Source: Davidsoniella eucalypti (taxonomy: Eukaryota; Ascomycota; Sordariomycetes; Microascales; Ceratocystidaceae). Taken from it: 64,000 bases of DNA. The notes beneath the pieces are model-generated. The model worked only from the letters and a program-made list of their open reading frames with translations. It searched no databases and was not told the DNA's origin. A program made the position numbers and the translations under genes. Each line of letters opens with the position of its first letter. Position 1 is the first letter of the stretch. Where the stretch lies: assembly GCA_004009845.1 (NCBI GenBank), contig RMBW01000062.1, positions 1 to 64,000 of the forward strand, read 5' to 3'. Of the stretch, positions 47,287-59,423 are shown piece after piece.

Positions 47287-48904
47287 TTTTCAAGGGTCTT
47301 TCATCATAACAGGGTGCTTAATGGTAGATAGTCAGGAAATGGAGTGTCTTTTCTACATGATTGGAGTTTATGGCGTCTCAAAAGCAAACATCAAAAGAGC
47401 ATTCATTGAATCTTTGAATCTTCCTGTTGTGGAAGATGGGTCGGCATAGTGAGCATATCACAATATATACCTTGCGATTCACACGGCGTTTTGTTCTTTA
47501 GATAATTTATCCTTTCCCTCACTCTCTTTGGCACGAGATCTTCGTATTCAAGTATCAACATTACAAGAGTAGTGCTCTGAAACTTGTAGGGAAAGTTCCG
47601 ATTGACATACTTAATATGCGTATCTATCAATATAGAATCACAATAATGTAAATGTACTCTTCTTTTCCTTAATTTATATGAACTACCTGACATGGAATTT
47701 AGGCATGATTAAACATTCAAGATATTTTGGTAAACATGAACATGATAAACTTTTGTAGGAGAAAGGAAAGTAGAGTGATTGAACATGAAGAAAGTTTGTT
47801 CTAGATAAACCAACCCAAAGACGCCAGACGAGGAATACTTTTGTTACTATAACACACATGAGAAACATTTGAAAGGGAAAATGCCGTTCCGATCCAAATC
47901 CAAATCCAAGTCCGAACCGAACCCATTCTTTTTTTTTCTTTTTTCTTTTGGTAGTAGAAGAAGTATTGTTTTGAGAGATAAAAGAAGAGAAATGAAGTCG
48001 TAAGCAAGACATGAAATGTGGTGATGAAGTAGATGAAGAAGGAGGAGGGGAAGAATATGATGATGGCAGAATCATAGGTAACGGGGATGAATGTTCTAAA
48101 GTGAACAAAGTTTGATAGAGAAGAATATAAAGAGAGGAGGAAGAAGGAGTAAGGAGAAGAAGAAGACGACAAAACAGCCTTGATTCAAGCGTGCGTCGAA
48201 CGAACAAAAGCGGATTAACAGCCAGCAAAGACGAAAAACAAGAAAAACAACCAGCTATATATGGTGATAGTAGAAAGAGTACTATAAGAAGTAGTGGCGA
48301 GGGCATGATGTGTGAAGCCAAGAAGAAGACCGAGGAGAAGGAGAGAGAGGAAGAAAAGATATAGAAATAAGAGAAGAAGGAAGGCGTAGTGATATGAAAA
48401 AGATCCCGTAAGAAAGATTGCCTGGTATAAGACGATACACGTATCATCTTCGCCATCATATAGCTATTAGAGAGAGAAGGTAGGAAGAGAATAGAAAATA
48501 TACAAAATATAAGAAAGCGTAACATAAAAAGAAACGAAAAGAAAAAAAAGGCCAAAGAATTATTACAGGACGACGAACATACAAAGAAAAAGGCCAAATA
48601 TACGGCTTATGTGTTTTTGTGTAACGGTGTCTTGTATATGCAACTTAATATCTTTTCTTTCTTTTGGTTCAATTTTCCAGGAAACAAACGGAACAGTAAT
48701 GATGTAGTAGGATATCTTTTGTGTTTTTGTTGTCTTGTTCTTCTTTTTTTTTCTTCTCTTAAAAATTACAATGCTTTCTTTTTCTTTCTTAGCCGTGACT
48801 AGAAGAAAAGAAAAGGGATCTTTTTTTTCGGCTCAGAATTCCTTCTTTATATGTGGATGAAGGGGTGAAAAGGGTGGATATCGAAAACGCTTGCAAGTCT
48901 TGTT
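47287..48904. other. Convergent spacer with a long purine-rich tract
   Basis: About 1.6 kb between the R3H gene (+) and eIF3f (-). From about 47930 to 48590 the plus strand is dominated by A and G, with many GAAGAA and GAGAGA runs. The complementary strand carries a long hydrophobic frame rich in Phe/Leu/Ser, which is a product of CT bias rather than a convincing protein. Confidence 0.5.
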
Positions 48905-50020
48905 TTACTCGGCGGATTCCCGAGGCTCTCTGGGCTCACGGTGTTCCCGGTTGCCACGATTGTTGTTGTTGTTATTGTTGTTGTTACCACGCTCACGGTT
49001 GTTGTTGTTGTTACGTTTGTTGTGACGCTTGTCGTTCTTGGAATCACCCTCCGTCTTGCCTTCTGCATCCTTCTCGGCAGCAACAAAGGTCGATACACCT
49101 AGGCGCTGGGACAGCTCGATCTGGGTGCGGATGGTATTGGCCAGATAGGAGACCATCAGAACATCCTGGATGTGGTTGTTGAAGTCGTGGTCGATCTGCT
49201 CGGGGCTGACCTTGGGGGTGAGCGACAGGGCGTTCATCAGGTACTGACCAATGGCAGTGTTAGGCTCCTCCTCCTCGTCTAGAACGCCGCTGACCCACTC
49301 GCTGACTTGGCCAAGGCTGTCCAGAGTGTGCTTGAGCGAGCGAGCCAGACCCTCGATGTCGGAAGCCAGGGGCACGGTACGGGACTCGGAGTCCTTGGCG
49401 CCGGAGATGGCTTCCAGAGCACTCTGCTCAGCCTCGCTAGTCAGCATCTTGTGGGGCACACGAATGAACATGCAGCTCTCGGCGGCGCGCTCGGCATTGA
49501 CGGCCACGGGAGCACTGATGTAGCAGCGGGTCTCGATGGAGGCGCCGGGGTTGGTCGACATGGTCAGGTGAATGGCTGGGTGAGGGGCAGTGCCAGTCTC
49601 GGGGCTAGCGAAGAAGTTCTGGATCAGGGCGCTAAAGCTGTTTAGCTCGTGCGAAGTGGTGTACCAGCCCAGCAAGCTCTCGCGGGGCGAGGCCTTGAGC
49701 GTCAGGCCGAGCATGGTCTTCTGGTAGTCGACGTCAACCTCGACCTGGTCCTCGTTCTCGGTGTGGGGAATAGCGAATGTACTGCGGACTTCGACCTCGG
49801 AGCCGTCCTCTGACCGCACGCCCACTAGAGCACCAATGACGCGGTTGGTCTGTCTGTCGCTGTCGCTGTCGTTGTCACAGCGCAGGGCATGGTCTAGGAT
49901 GGACATGACAGCCTGGGGCTGGATGTTGACGGAGATGGGCGAGGCATTGAGGTTCAGGCCGACATGGGCGGGGACGACGGGCCGGGCCAGATGCAGGAAG
50001 TTGGTGGTTTCGACAGCCAT
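48905..50020 (-). CDS. Eukaryotic translation initiation factor 3 subunit F
   Basis: Intronless, 371 aa. eIF3f is an MPN-domain subunit of the eIF3 complex, which brings the 43S pre-initiation complex to mRNA. The MPN domain runs from about residue 30: ISVNIQPQAVMSILDHALR, RVIGALVGVRSEDGSEVEVRSTF, then LGWYTTSHELNSFSALIQNFF; the metalloprotease JAMM residues are not intact, as expected for this non-catalytic subunit. The C-terminal helical region ends with DVLMVSYLANTIRTQIELSQRL. After that comes an unusual tail of Asn runs broken by Arg/Glu/Pro, encoded by AAC/AAT repeats (about 48950-49020). It is divergent from UTP25. Confidence 0.95.
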   Translation of the reverse strand: MAVETTNFLHLARPVVPAHVGLNLNASPISVNIQPQAVMSILDHALRCDNDSDSDRQTNRVIGALVGVRSEDGSEVEVRSTFAIPHTENEDQVEVDVDYQKTMLGLTLKASPRESLLGWYTTSHELNSFSALIQNFFASPETGTAPHPAIHLTMSTNPGASIETRCYISAPVAVNAERAAESCMFIRVPHKMLTSEAEQSALEAISGAKDSESRTVPLASDIEGLARSLKHTLDSLGQVSEWVSGVLDEEEEPNTAIGQYLMNALSLTPKVSPEQIDHDFNNHIQDVLMVSYLANTIRTQIELSQRLGVSTFVAAEKDAEGKTEGDSKNDKRHNKRNNNNNRERGNNNNNNNNNRGNREHREPREPRESAE

Positions 50021-50638
50021 TGTTGCGGAGGATTGGAGCGAGACTGAGAGATGAGAAGGTGTGGAGTCTGGGCTGGCTTCGGGCTTGTGTTCGGAGAAGA
50101 CAAAGTTCGAGATTCGGACACGGAGAAAGATCGGGACGGAAGAAGAGACAAAGAGAGACGAAGAAATAAAGCGGCGAAACCGGACGTGGGGAGAAAGGTC
50201 CTTGAGAGCTGCTTTCGCGGGGGTGAAGATTGAGGTGGGATGGATGAAGTCGATTTTGCTGAGAAGTGGGTATCACAGGGTGATCGAATTTTGATTGTGC
50301 GAGCAAACTGTCTGTGGCGCTGGGCCTTGGAACCAAAAAAAGTTGGCGGGGTTCTACTGTGGCGGCGCTGCTTATCGCTTCTTATCGGCGTGGCGTCATC
50401 TAAGTTCCTTTAAAAAGTTTTGGGAAAAAAAGTTAAGCTTGAAGATGCGATTTTGCGACTGGCTTTAGTGCGTAGAAGACGAAAAGGCGCAGAACGCATA
50501 CCAGAATCATCGAATTGCAAAAATTGGCTTAGAAAGTAGGAATTGGCTATTTTTGACGACAGCCGACGATTAAATTCCTAGAAAATAAACACTCTTTTCA
50601 TATTCAAGCTCCGATAGCAAGTTCGTCTTCCGGCGCAG
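50021..50638. promoter_or_regulatory. Shared divergent promoter eIF3f/UTP25
   Basis: A 618-bp head-to-head spacer between a translation factor gene and a ribosome biogenesis gene. No ORF is accepted and no clear known motif was recognised. Confidence 0.5.
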
Positions 50639-52947
50639 ATGGCTTTCAGAGGTCGCGGTGGTAGTCGTGGCGGTGGCCGAGGAGGTGGTGGTTTCAGAGG
50701 TAGAGGGGGAGGCAGAGGCAGCTTCAGAGGAGGTGGTAGGGGAGGCGGTAGAGGAGCTTCTGGCTTCAGAGGCAGAGGCAGAGGTCGTGGCCGGGGAGGA
50801 CGAGGCGGAAGCTTCGCCAATGCCCGCATAGCTGACAACGACGAGTAAGTCAATTAACCATAATACCGCATACCAACGCATTCTATATACGCCAGCCACG
50901 TGCTAACATAATATCTTTCCTTAGGGACCTCAGCTCTTCCGAAGAAGAACCCGATACCGACATGATAGACGCCGATTCCGAATCCGACGACGAGACTCCT
51001 GCTGCCACTTCATACTCGGCTCTGCTACAGAGTCTCAAGCAAGATGCACCATCAGCTAAAAAGCGCAAGCTCAATTCATCAGAAGCTGTAGCGTCTGCAT
51101 CTACAGAAGACGGCGACGACGTAAACAACAGTGAAGAGGGTGGAAGTGACGACGATGAAGACGATGACGAAGAAGAAGAGCGCCCCGATATCGACTTTGT
51201 TGACGAAGAAGAAGAAGACCTGGAAAGCGCATTTGCCGACGAGGCCTTCGACGACGACGAGGAAGACAAATCTGACCCTTTCGAGGTTCGCTTCTGCAGC
51301 ACCGATGAATCTGCCATCGCAAGCAAGGTTAATCTGGCCAAGCAGAATAGCTGGTCTATCAAGCGCTCAGCATCAAAGCTGTCGCGGGTCGTGACCACTC
51401 ACCTCATCGATGAGACCGATATCCCAGTGGCCAGCAAATACTCCGGTCCTGGCACTCTCAAGCTCAAGAACAAGCTTGCCGAGGCTGCCAAGAACCAGAT
51501 GCCCTCATTCAACCCCACGCAGGCAGAGCTTGCGCCTCATCTATTCAACTATCGCGATATATTGTATTGCCAGCGCACAGTGCAGAACTCAGAAGGTATC
51601 CGAAAGCTTGTGTGCTTGCATGCTCTGAACCACGTATTCAAGACTCGGGATCGTGTCATCAAGAACAACCAGAAGCTCTCACAGAAGAAAGAAGATGCTG
51701 AGCTGGAACTCCGTGATCAGGGCTTCACTCGTCCCAAGATCCTGTTCATCGTTCCTACTCGCCAGTCCTGTGTGCGCATCGTCAATACCATTGTCGCGTT
51801 AAGTGAGCCTGACCAACAGGAGAACCGCAAACGTTTTGATGATGGATATATAGACGCAGAATCTAAATTCAGCGAGGACAAACCGGCGGACTTCCAGCAC
51901 CTTTTCGAGGGCAACGATGACGACATGTTCCGAATCGGAGTCAAGTTCACCCGCAAAACTATAAAGTACTTCTCGCAGTTCTACAACTCCGATATCCTAA
52001 TCGCCAGCCCGCTGGGTCTGCGCATGGCCATCGGATCCGAAGACGATACCAAGAAGAAGATCGACAACGATTTCCTCAGCTCTATCGAGATGGTCGTGGT
52101 TGACCAAGCCGATAGCCTACTGATGCAGAACTGGGAGCACGTTGAGCAGATCTTCGAGAATCTCAACAAGCAGCCCAAGGATGCACACGGCTGTGACTTT
52201 AGTCGTGTCCGCAACTGGTACCTTGAAGATTGGGCAAAGTACTTCCGCCAAACTATTGTTCTCTCGGCCTTTAATACCCCTGAGCTCGCCGAGCTCATGC
52301 GTGTCCACTACCACAACACGCAAGGCAAGCTACGCATCCAGCCCGAGTACGCCGGCGTCATTACACAGCTAGGCATAAAGGCTCGCCAGACCTTTGTACG
52401 CTTCAACCCCAAGAGCGCCGACAAGGATCCGGACGCCCGCTTCGAATACTTCAAGTCTACCATCTTGCCACTACTCGTCAAGCGCGCTAAGGACTCAACT
52501 GGCACTCTCATCTTCATCCCATCTTATCTGGACTTTGTTCGCGTACGCAACTTCCTAGCCAACGACGATTCTGTCAATAGTCTGACTTTTGGCACCATCT
52601 CCGAATACGCTGATGTTCCTGAGGCATCACGTGCCCGCTCGCACTTCCTTAATGGTCGTCATCGTGTGCTGTTATATACAGAGAGAGCACACCATTTCCG
52701 TAGATACCGGATCCGTGGCGTACAACGTGTGATCATGTATGCGCCACCAGATAATCCGCTATTCTACAAGGAAATAACCGGGGACTACTTCTTACGCAGT
52801 GAACAGGACCAGAAGCTACTGCCTGGCGAAGGTACAGTCAGAGTCATGTTCTCCAAGTACGATGCCTTCAAGGTGGAGAGAATTGCGGGTAGTGCTAGAG
52901 TAGGAAAAATGCTGACGGAGCGGGGAGATACCTTTGATTTCTTGTAA
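50639..52947 (+). CDS. UTP25: U3 small nucleolar RNA-associated protein 25 (UTP25)
   Basis: Exons 50639-50844 and 50925-52947 (80-bp intron with CTAAC branch) encode 742 aa, near the usual size. UTP25 (Def in animals) belongs to the small-subunit processome in the nucleolus and is needed for 18S rRNA maturation. Exon 1 encodes a pure RGG/GRG box (residues 3-60). Exon 2 starts with an acidic Ser/Glu/Asp region, then the family core related to DEAD helicases but without intact Walker motifs: HALNHVFKTRDRVIKNN, RPKILFIVPTRQSCVRIV, GVKFTRKTIKYFSQFYNSDI, VVDQADSLLMQNWEHV, FIPSYLDFVRVRNFL, and the ending with MFSKYDAFKVERIAGSARV. These blocks are diagnostic. Confidence 0.96.
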
Positions 52948-53432
52948 AGGAAATATGGGAAGAAGGAAGAAGGAGGGTTGTTTATATCAGTATCTATGGT
53001 TCACGGCGTTGGTGTTGAAATTATCTTTGCATATTATACTATCTCATAAATCGTGTATCAAAAGTCTAGCAGCGGATCTAATGTACAAAAAGCATAACTA
53101 TAGAACATATGCCAGTACCATATATAATAACATTGAAGAAAATGGAAGAACAAATAGTAATTTAGTTGAAAGTCATGAGTTTATGCATTGCTAATAGTAG
53201 GTAGTACCGATAAAGTACATACATATAAGTACAGGGCCATCTGTGGCCAGGATATCAGATGAGGAGCAGATATCTAGTTGCTCTTATTCTCATCTGTGCA
53301 AAGAAAAAGGACCACCCAAGTAGTCTTTTCTTTTTTTAAAAATCTCGAAATACTATTGTTTATTCCGTTATCCAATTTCCTCCTCCCCTTGATACATTCC
53401 AAGATTCAATATCATCTCCCTCCTCTCACGAT
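52948..53432. other. Convergent intergenic spacer
   Basis: About 485 bp between UTP25 (+) and the bL17m gene (-). AT-rich, presumed 3' UTRs; nothing else seen. Confidence 0.5.
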
Positions 53433-54102
53433 CTATAGCTCCTTGGCGATTTTATGCTCTGGTTTGAACGATCTTCCCAGAGAAGTACCGTACTTGACGA
53501 GAAGCCTTTGTACCATAGAATCGAACTCCACCTGTGAGCGGCCAGCCGTGACCTTTTTGACGTTCATCTTGGTGATATCTGTCGAAGGTACGCCACGGGC
53601 CTGGTCACGAGCGACGGCCATGGCAGTCATCATGAAGCGCGAGTCACGCGGGCCATCGACGAATTCGAGGATAGCTGACTCGGCCTGGTCGTAAGTGTCA
53701 TGTGGCTCCGTGCGAGTGACTCTAGTGTAGCCGCCGGCGCGGTTGATATAGCGATCCTTGAGCGTACCGAAGATCTTAGGGAGGAGGTTATGCGGGGTCT
53801 ACAAGAATACGATTAGAATACTATATAGAAATTTTAACATGCAAGACAGAAAAGAATAGATATATGGACTGTTGTGGCGTTCTTACGTAGAGAATGGCTT
53901 GTGCCTGTTTCCGACTCGTCACGGTGTCCCGTTTAGCAAGCGTAATCAGCTTGTCTACCATGCGCTGTGTCTCCTTGGCTTTTGCGTAGGTCGTTTTGAT
54001 GTGTTCGTGCACAACCAATTGAGTCACTTGGCCACGCAGCAGCGCCTGGCGCGCCGCTGATGTGCGGCCCAGATGTCTGAATCTAACCGAGCCACCGGCC
54101 AT
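53433..54102 (-). CDS. Mitochondrial large ribosomal subunit protein bL17m
   Basis: Exons 54102-53887 and 53798-53433 with an 88-bp intron (53799-53886, GTAAGA donor) encode 193 aa. The bacterial L17 signature is clear: RHLGRTSAARQALLRGQVTQLVVHE followed by HIKTTYAKAKETQRMVDKLITLAKRDT, then FGTLKDRYINRAGGYTRVTR after the splice junction. The extra C-terminal part is found in fungal mitochondrial L17 (yeast MRPL8). No long presequence is seen, which is usual for this protein. It sits head-to-head with MIC12 across 528 bp. Confidence 0.95.
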
Positions 54103-54630
54103 TATGGGCGACGTCTAAGGCTATGGGGAAGGAGTCGGTAAGGTCTAGTCGCCAGATAGAAGAGTTTCAGTGATAAGGAGGTGTGATGTGAAGGCCTTTG
54201 AGTCGTCTTTTGGCTTCGGTAGGCGTCGTGCTGCCCTACGACCATCAATCGTCAACTCTGTATATCAAGGCCCGGTTAACTCTAAAAAGCTTCATTCTAC
54301 TAAAAAAAAGACAGGTCACGTGATGTCAGAGATGGGTATCATGTCAACCCCACCATTTCGCACCCGGTTCATAGGCGTTTTAACTACCGCATTACGTGCA
54401 AATTAGTGCCCAGCCAGGTGCTAACTATTACAGCTCTAACCCGGAAAAACACTAGCGATAACTTCAACCCAAACTCTCGCAATTAATCGGTCTTGGCTCT
54501 AGCTTCCAGCTCATCAATCTAAGCCATTGGTTTGTATAAACGCCCTTTTTGGACAGTTGTCTACCTGGGCTGATCACTGAACATTATATATATATATACT
54601 CGGCACATTTTATCCCGATTAACCGACACA
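54103..54630. promoter_or_regulatory. Shared divergent promoter bL17m/MIC12
   Basis: A 528-bp spacer between two mitochondrial-protein genes. It contains the perfect palindrome TCACGTGA at 54316-54323, a CACGTG-type site of the kind bound by Cbf1-like bHLH factors in fungi. A TA dinucleotide run precedes the MIC12 start near 54586. Use of the site is inferred. Confidence 0.5.
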
Positions 54631-55128
54631 ATGGGTTTCAACTCTGGCTTTGTATGTCCTCTCTTTCTTTCTCTTTGCCTAGCACTAGCAATCAATCCTC
54701 CGCTATAAAACCAACAGCTTTGTCACGATGTAGCAGTGTCTTTCAGCTCCAGAGCCATATGCACTAACATATCACTTTTCTTATTCGGCCTCAAACAGGC
54801 CGGCGGCGTTACTGTCACCTTAGGCCTCGCCTACCTCTCGATTCTCAACCACCAACGCAACCGGGAGTACCAGTCTTTGCTACTACGTTCTCAAAATGCT
54901 CTACTTGCCAGCTCGCTGGACCCGGTGCCGGCAAAGACACCGCCTAGCCGTGCCGAGATCGAAGCGGCCGCACGCGCTAATATCGTTGACTCAACAAAGG
55001 ACCGCTGGAACCGCGAACTACAGAATGCTGTGCATACTGTGCAGACTACTGACTGGGTCGATGTGCGCGAGAAGCTGGAAATCGGCGCGCAGCGCTTGTG
55101 GTCACGGATCACAACTGGCCAACTATAG
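54631..55128 (+). CDS. MIC12: MICOS complex subunit MIC12 (AIM5 family)
   Basis: Exons 54631-54651 (7 codons, MGFNSGF) and 54799-55128 with a 147-bp intron give 116 aa. The N-terminus continues AGGVTVTLGLAYLSILNHQRNREYQ, a single membrane segment with Gly-rich entry, followed by a soluble helical part ending KDRWNRELQNAVHTVQ, WVDVREKLEIGAQRLW. This short architecture matches fungal MIC12/AIM5, a subunit of the inner-membrane MICOS complex that shapes crista junctions. Family assignment is from memory of the pattern. Confidence 0.82.
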
Positions 55129-55662
55129 ATAGAATGAGATAATGAGTTGTTTTTTATTTTTCTTATATACCCCTCTTCCCATTGTGGATTTCTAGATAAA
55201 TGCATCGTTGCTAACAATACCGATAACATGATTTGTGAATACACTGGTAGGGTGTGTGGGTTGTACGGCCTTAAGTTGAGGCACAGCATATCATATCAAC
55301 AACTTTAAACTATTCTAGTATCAGACGGTATTATATCGAGACTCGAAAAAAATAGCAGATATTAACATGTAACTATAGAAAATTGCAAGATGAAAGTCTA
55401 AATGAAATTGCACGCCACAGCCAATTAATTCGGCTTGCAGGTCGTTCTGTGTGTCCCGTATAGATACGAGCAAAATAATATATATACAAAGTGATGATTC
55501 GCCTTCAAAGAAATGCGCCCCAAAAATAACCCTCCCAAACTCCGGTGCTAGTCGTAGAAGCATGAAGATAGCAAACAAACAAGCTGTAGAAAAGCTCAAA
55601 GAAATAAGACCCCCGCCCCCAAAAAGCGCCCTCGCCATCAGTCGGTTTTTTTAAGTCTCCGT
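55129..55662. other. Convergent intergenic spacer MIC12/HEM2
   Basis: About 530 bp, AT-rich, presumed 3' UTRs of two convergent genes. No gene seen. Confidence 0.5.
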
Positions 55663-56899
55663 TTATAGCCACTCAAGAAGCTCAGGTGTGAAGTAGCTGA
55701 TAACTATAGTGGCACCAGCACGTAGAATAGATTCGGTTGACTCGAAGACCATGGCCTTAAGATCGAAGACATCGGCCTTGGCACCAGCGTGGATCATGGC
55801 GAATTCACCACTGACTTGGTAAGCAGCAACAGGAAGATCACTAGCTAGGTCCTTGGCGTCACGGATGATATCCAGGTACTGGCCTGCGGGCTTGACCATG
55901 ATGATGTCAGCACCCTCGTTGATATCACGAATAATGGCACGGCGAGCCAGACCACGACCACCAGAAGGCAATTGGTAGCAGCGACGGTCGCCAAACGAAG
56001 GGCAAGAGCCAGCAGCATCACGGAAGGGGCCATATAGCGCACCAGCAAACTTGGCGGCATAGGACATCAGGGTAACTCTGTGGGAAATACCCTGCTCGAT
56101 AAGCTTGAGCTTGATAGCCTTGATGCGGCCGTCGTTCATGTCAGAAGGCGCAACGCAGTGAGCACCAGCCATAGCGTAGGCCACAGCCACATCGGAGATG
56201 CGGTGCACGGACAGCTCGTTGTTGAGCGAGCCGTCATCACGCAGGATACCGCAGTGGCCATGCGAAGTGTATTCACAGAGACACACGTCGGCGCAGATGT
56301 ACAAGTGCGGGAAGCGCTGGCGCAGCAGGCGGATAGAGCGGATCACGGGGCCTTCCGGGTCGTCGGCGTTGGTACCCAGAGCATCCTTGGAGCCGGGTCT
56401 CATGGGTACGCCAAAGACAATGACGGACTTGAGGCCACGGTGCACCAGCGGCTCGAGGAACGGCACAAGGCGGTTGACGCCACGGCGGGCCTGATTAGGC
56501 AACGATGGGATGGGCGTCTCCTCGTCATCGTTATCAGACACGAAGATAGGGTAGATGAGCATGTCCTATGAGACAATGAAGGGTTAGCCAAGTCCGGTAA
56601 GTGAGCAAGTGACGTCGTTTACTACACAATGATGTGCGATGGCACTGTCGTCCACATACCTTAGTGAGCTGGTGCTCGGCCTGCCAGCTGCGAGCCAGCG
56701 GGTGGAAGTAACCGCCATGAAGCTGGCTAGAGATATCGCCCGAGATACTGACCGTCGTAGCGGTAGTGCTGGTGTACGACGGACGGGAGATGTTTGAGCG
56801 GTCGTCGATAGTAGACACAGAGCTAGAGTTGTCGGTTCTACGGCGGGCAATGCCGGAGTCGCGCAGGGCGAGGTCCTGAACAAGGCTAGAGAAAGACAT
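55663..56899 (-). CDS. HEM2: Delta-aminolevulinic acid dehydratase (porphobilinogen synthase)
   Basis: Exons 56899-56660 and 56565-55663 with a 94-bp intron (56566-56659) give 380 aa. The enzyme condenses two 5-aminolevulinate molecules to porphobilinogen, the second step of heme synthesis, in the cytosol. Present are the zinc-site cysteines (ICADVCLCEYTSHGHCG), the substrate-contact region with the first active-site Lys (MSYAAKFAGALYGPFRDA), and the Schiff-base Lys in DIIMVKPAGQYLDIIRD. The N-terminal 60 residues are a Ser/Thr-rich extension before HGGYFHPLARSWQ, longer than in yeast. I chose the ATG at 56899; the frame is open a little further upstream but without an ATG. Confidence 0.97.
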
Positions 56900-59423
56900 G
56901 ACGATAAACTTAAAGAGGCCCAAAAAAAGGCTATTCGTTGTTATGGGGTTGAATAATGAGGTAGGCGGTGATGAAGGCAGGAAAAGCGGCGATGATGCTC
57001 AGCTTTCAGAAGTGGAAGGTACGGGACAAAACGGACTCAAAGAGACCAATTGAAAGCAAGTGAAATCAAACACAGCAAATATGGAGCCTTGCGAAGGACA
57101 AGGAAAGCAAGAACAAGAAAAGCAAAAGAAAGATGGAGCAAGAAGAATGACGACGTTGAACAAGAAGAAGGACAATGGCTGAGATATAAGAGTTCTTATG
57201 TTCTGGAAAAAAAAAAAAGAAGAAAAAAAAAGGGAAGGAAAAGGACCGCAAACTACTTTTTTCTTTTTCTTTTTTTGCCTTGCGCCCACTGGTCAGAGCA
57301 AGTTTTTTTTTCAGTTGGTTTGGTTTGGTTTTGGGGGGGTGAGCGTCCTTCGGATGGATCGCTAGGTGTCGAGGACAAGTCTGCCGGGCTTATTATGTAT
57401 CTTCTAGACAACGTATTTCTAGTGATATATGTAAGCCTGTGTTGATGTGTCCTGTAATGTAATTGCATGCTTATATCTGACAATTACTGCACTGATATTA
57501 TTTGCAAGTGTCTATTTGCATGTCTCCGATCGCAAGTCTTCTCGAACCAATTCAACTTTGGTCTGGCATGTGTTTGTTTCATGCTCCCTGTGATCAGTGG
57601 TCACTGTCTGTGCTGATACACCTTCTCCTATTCCCGTTGCTGTACATTGCCTTGACCACTATGGACAGAAAAGAGGTAACAATTAAGTTAGGAATGTAGT
57701 AAAGAAAAAGAGGTAGTTCGTCACTACTACAACTAAGCCAAACCTCGGCCTAGACGGCTATTATACCATGTCAGCTAATGCCAAAAGTCATTAAACAAAG
57801 TAGTAATCGTTAGCCTTTAAGCCCGCCTAAATAACGCCATAGCCGGGAACACTTCCCTAAACGCAGTAATGACCAACTGCCTGCAAGTCCAGCCGCAAGT
57901 ATCTACTCCATCTGCAGGAAGCATATCCCAAATCCAGCCAATCGGCTCACGAGAATTTGAAAAGATCTTGCTCAAACCCTTTCCCCCAATCACAGCTAAT
58001 GCAATGTATTAACAAAGGAGAAACACCCGAAAAATAATTGGACTTGGTAGGTTTTCTAAGTAGCCTTCTTCATTTTCCCCTATCAGAAGTCAACTCATCA
58101 TCATCGTGGTTTGATTTACCTGCGGATTTCACAGGTTCTGTAGTTGGCATGCCGATACGACAGAAGCCTGTCATCTCGTGTTTTCATTTTTCTACCACTG
58201 GCTTTAATTCTTCTTTCAGCTAGTGAGAAGATCTCTAAATAGCGTCACAAGACTAGGATTAAGGGCTCAAGAGCTCTCTACTTTATCCTGCGGCATCTTC
58301 CTTGTTCTCGCTTGCCAGTGACCTTGTTTTAGAAACAAGGGCCCTGCCCCTCTAAAAAATAAAAAATATCGTATTTTTCCCATGTTCGTTTCGCACACTT
58401 CTTCGTGAGACACCTTGCGAAGACTTCAAAACGCGATAATTCAGGGATTTTAACTTATCAGATTGCAACATTGAACTTCAACTGGGTTTTATCAAAGTTT
58501 CGAGAATCCGCGCGTCGTCAAATTCTTCGTTTGGTCGATCAGCGGCACAGATTGAATTCAGATCGCTATGCCTGTTCTTTCCCGTGGCGTAAAAAAGAAA
58601 AATGTAGGTGCGACAAGAACTTAAATCAGTAACCCTTACTAAAGGGTTATAATCAGGAATGTCGGACCTCAACTTATACATCCCTAAGAGATACTTCGCT
58701 GTTAGGCTTCATCTTCAACATTATAATTTTATATTTAACGGTATCTAAATGATTCGCATAGTCTTTCTTGTTTGAATAGACCTAGGTGTCATACTACATA
58801 CTCATAGTATCTTCAAGGCAAACTCTATGCCCTTTAGTGTCAGCCTCTTCTACATTTCAATATAAGCTGATATATAATTTTTGATATTCTGCCTATATTT
58901 TAGACATACTACTAAAGGAACACTAGCCTTTCTTTATATAAATCATATGTAATGACATGATTAGAAGCCTCTACCTAAGCAAGACCATCTTGATATAGTC
59001 AACCCTGCCTCTTGTACATACGACGTTCTAACAACTTCATGAACCGATTCATTATCTATTTATGCATCTTGTTCTCTATATACCACTCTCTATTCATCAC
59101 GTTACTAACACTCACCAACATGTTGACAAAATGCTCATTAGTACTCGTCCAGGCGAGGAAGGAGAAGAAAACAACCATCATAATGTGCGTTAAAAGCCCT
59201 AGTGAAAGTCCACAAACATGCGCTCTTTCCTCTAAACTCTGCCGTGAGAGTTTAGAAAGGTCCTATGAAATGTTTCTACTTCCGAAACGCCTTCTCTTAA
59301 CTTCTCACCAAATCATCCTCTTTTCTTGTCCATCAAACTGGACTATCAAATCATCATTCATCACCGTATCTACAAGATCACCTCGCTCTATCTTTTGATA
59401 AACACTACTCTCGAAACACCAAG
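56900..59423. other. Intergenic, no gene seen
   Basis: The first ~350 bp are purine-rich on the plus strand, that is CT-rich upstream of HEM2 on its coding strand. The rest is AT-rich without a supportable gene. A perfect 7-bp inverted repeat with 4-nt loop (AACCCTT-ACTA-AAGGGTT) lies at 58631-58648. The CT-rich stretch just before 59424 is the leader of the next gene. Confidence 0.45.
58631..58648. repeat. Small perfect hairpin
   Basis: AACCCTT and AAGGGTT flank ACTA, giving a 7-bp stem and 4-nt loop. It could be chance at this length. Confidence 0.35.

Noticed and set aside
47683..48597. 304-aa minus-strand hydrophobic open frame
   Set aside because: It is almost only Phe/Leu/Ser/Ile from a CT-rich strand, has no domain, and lies in the spacer downstream of two convergent genes.
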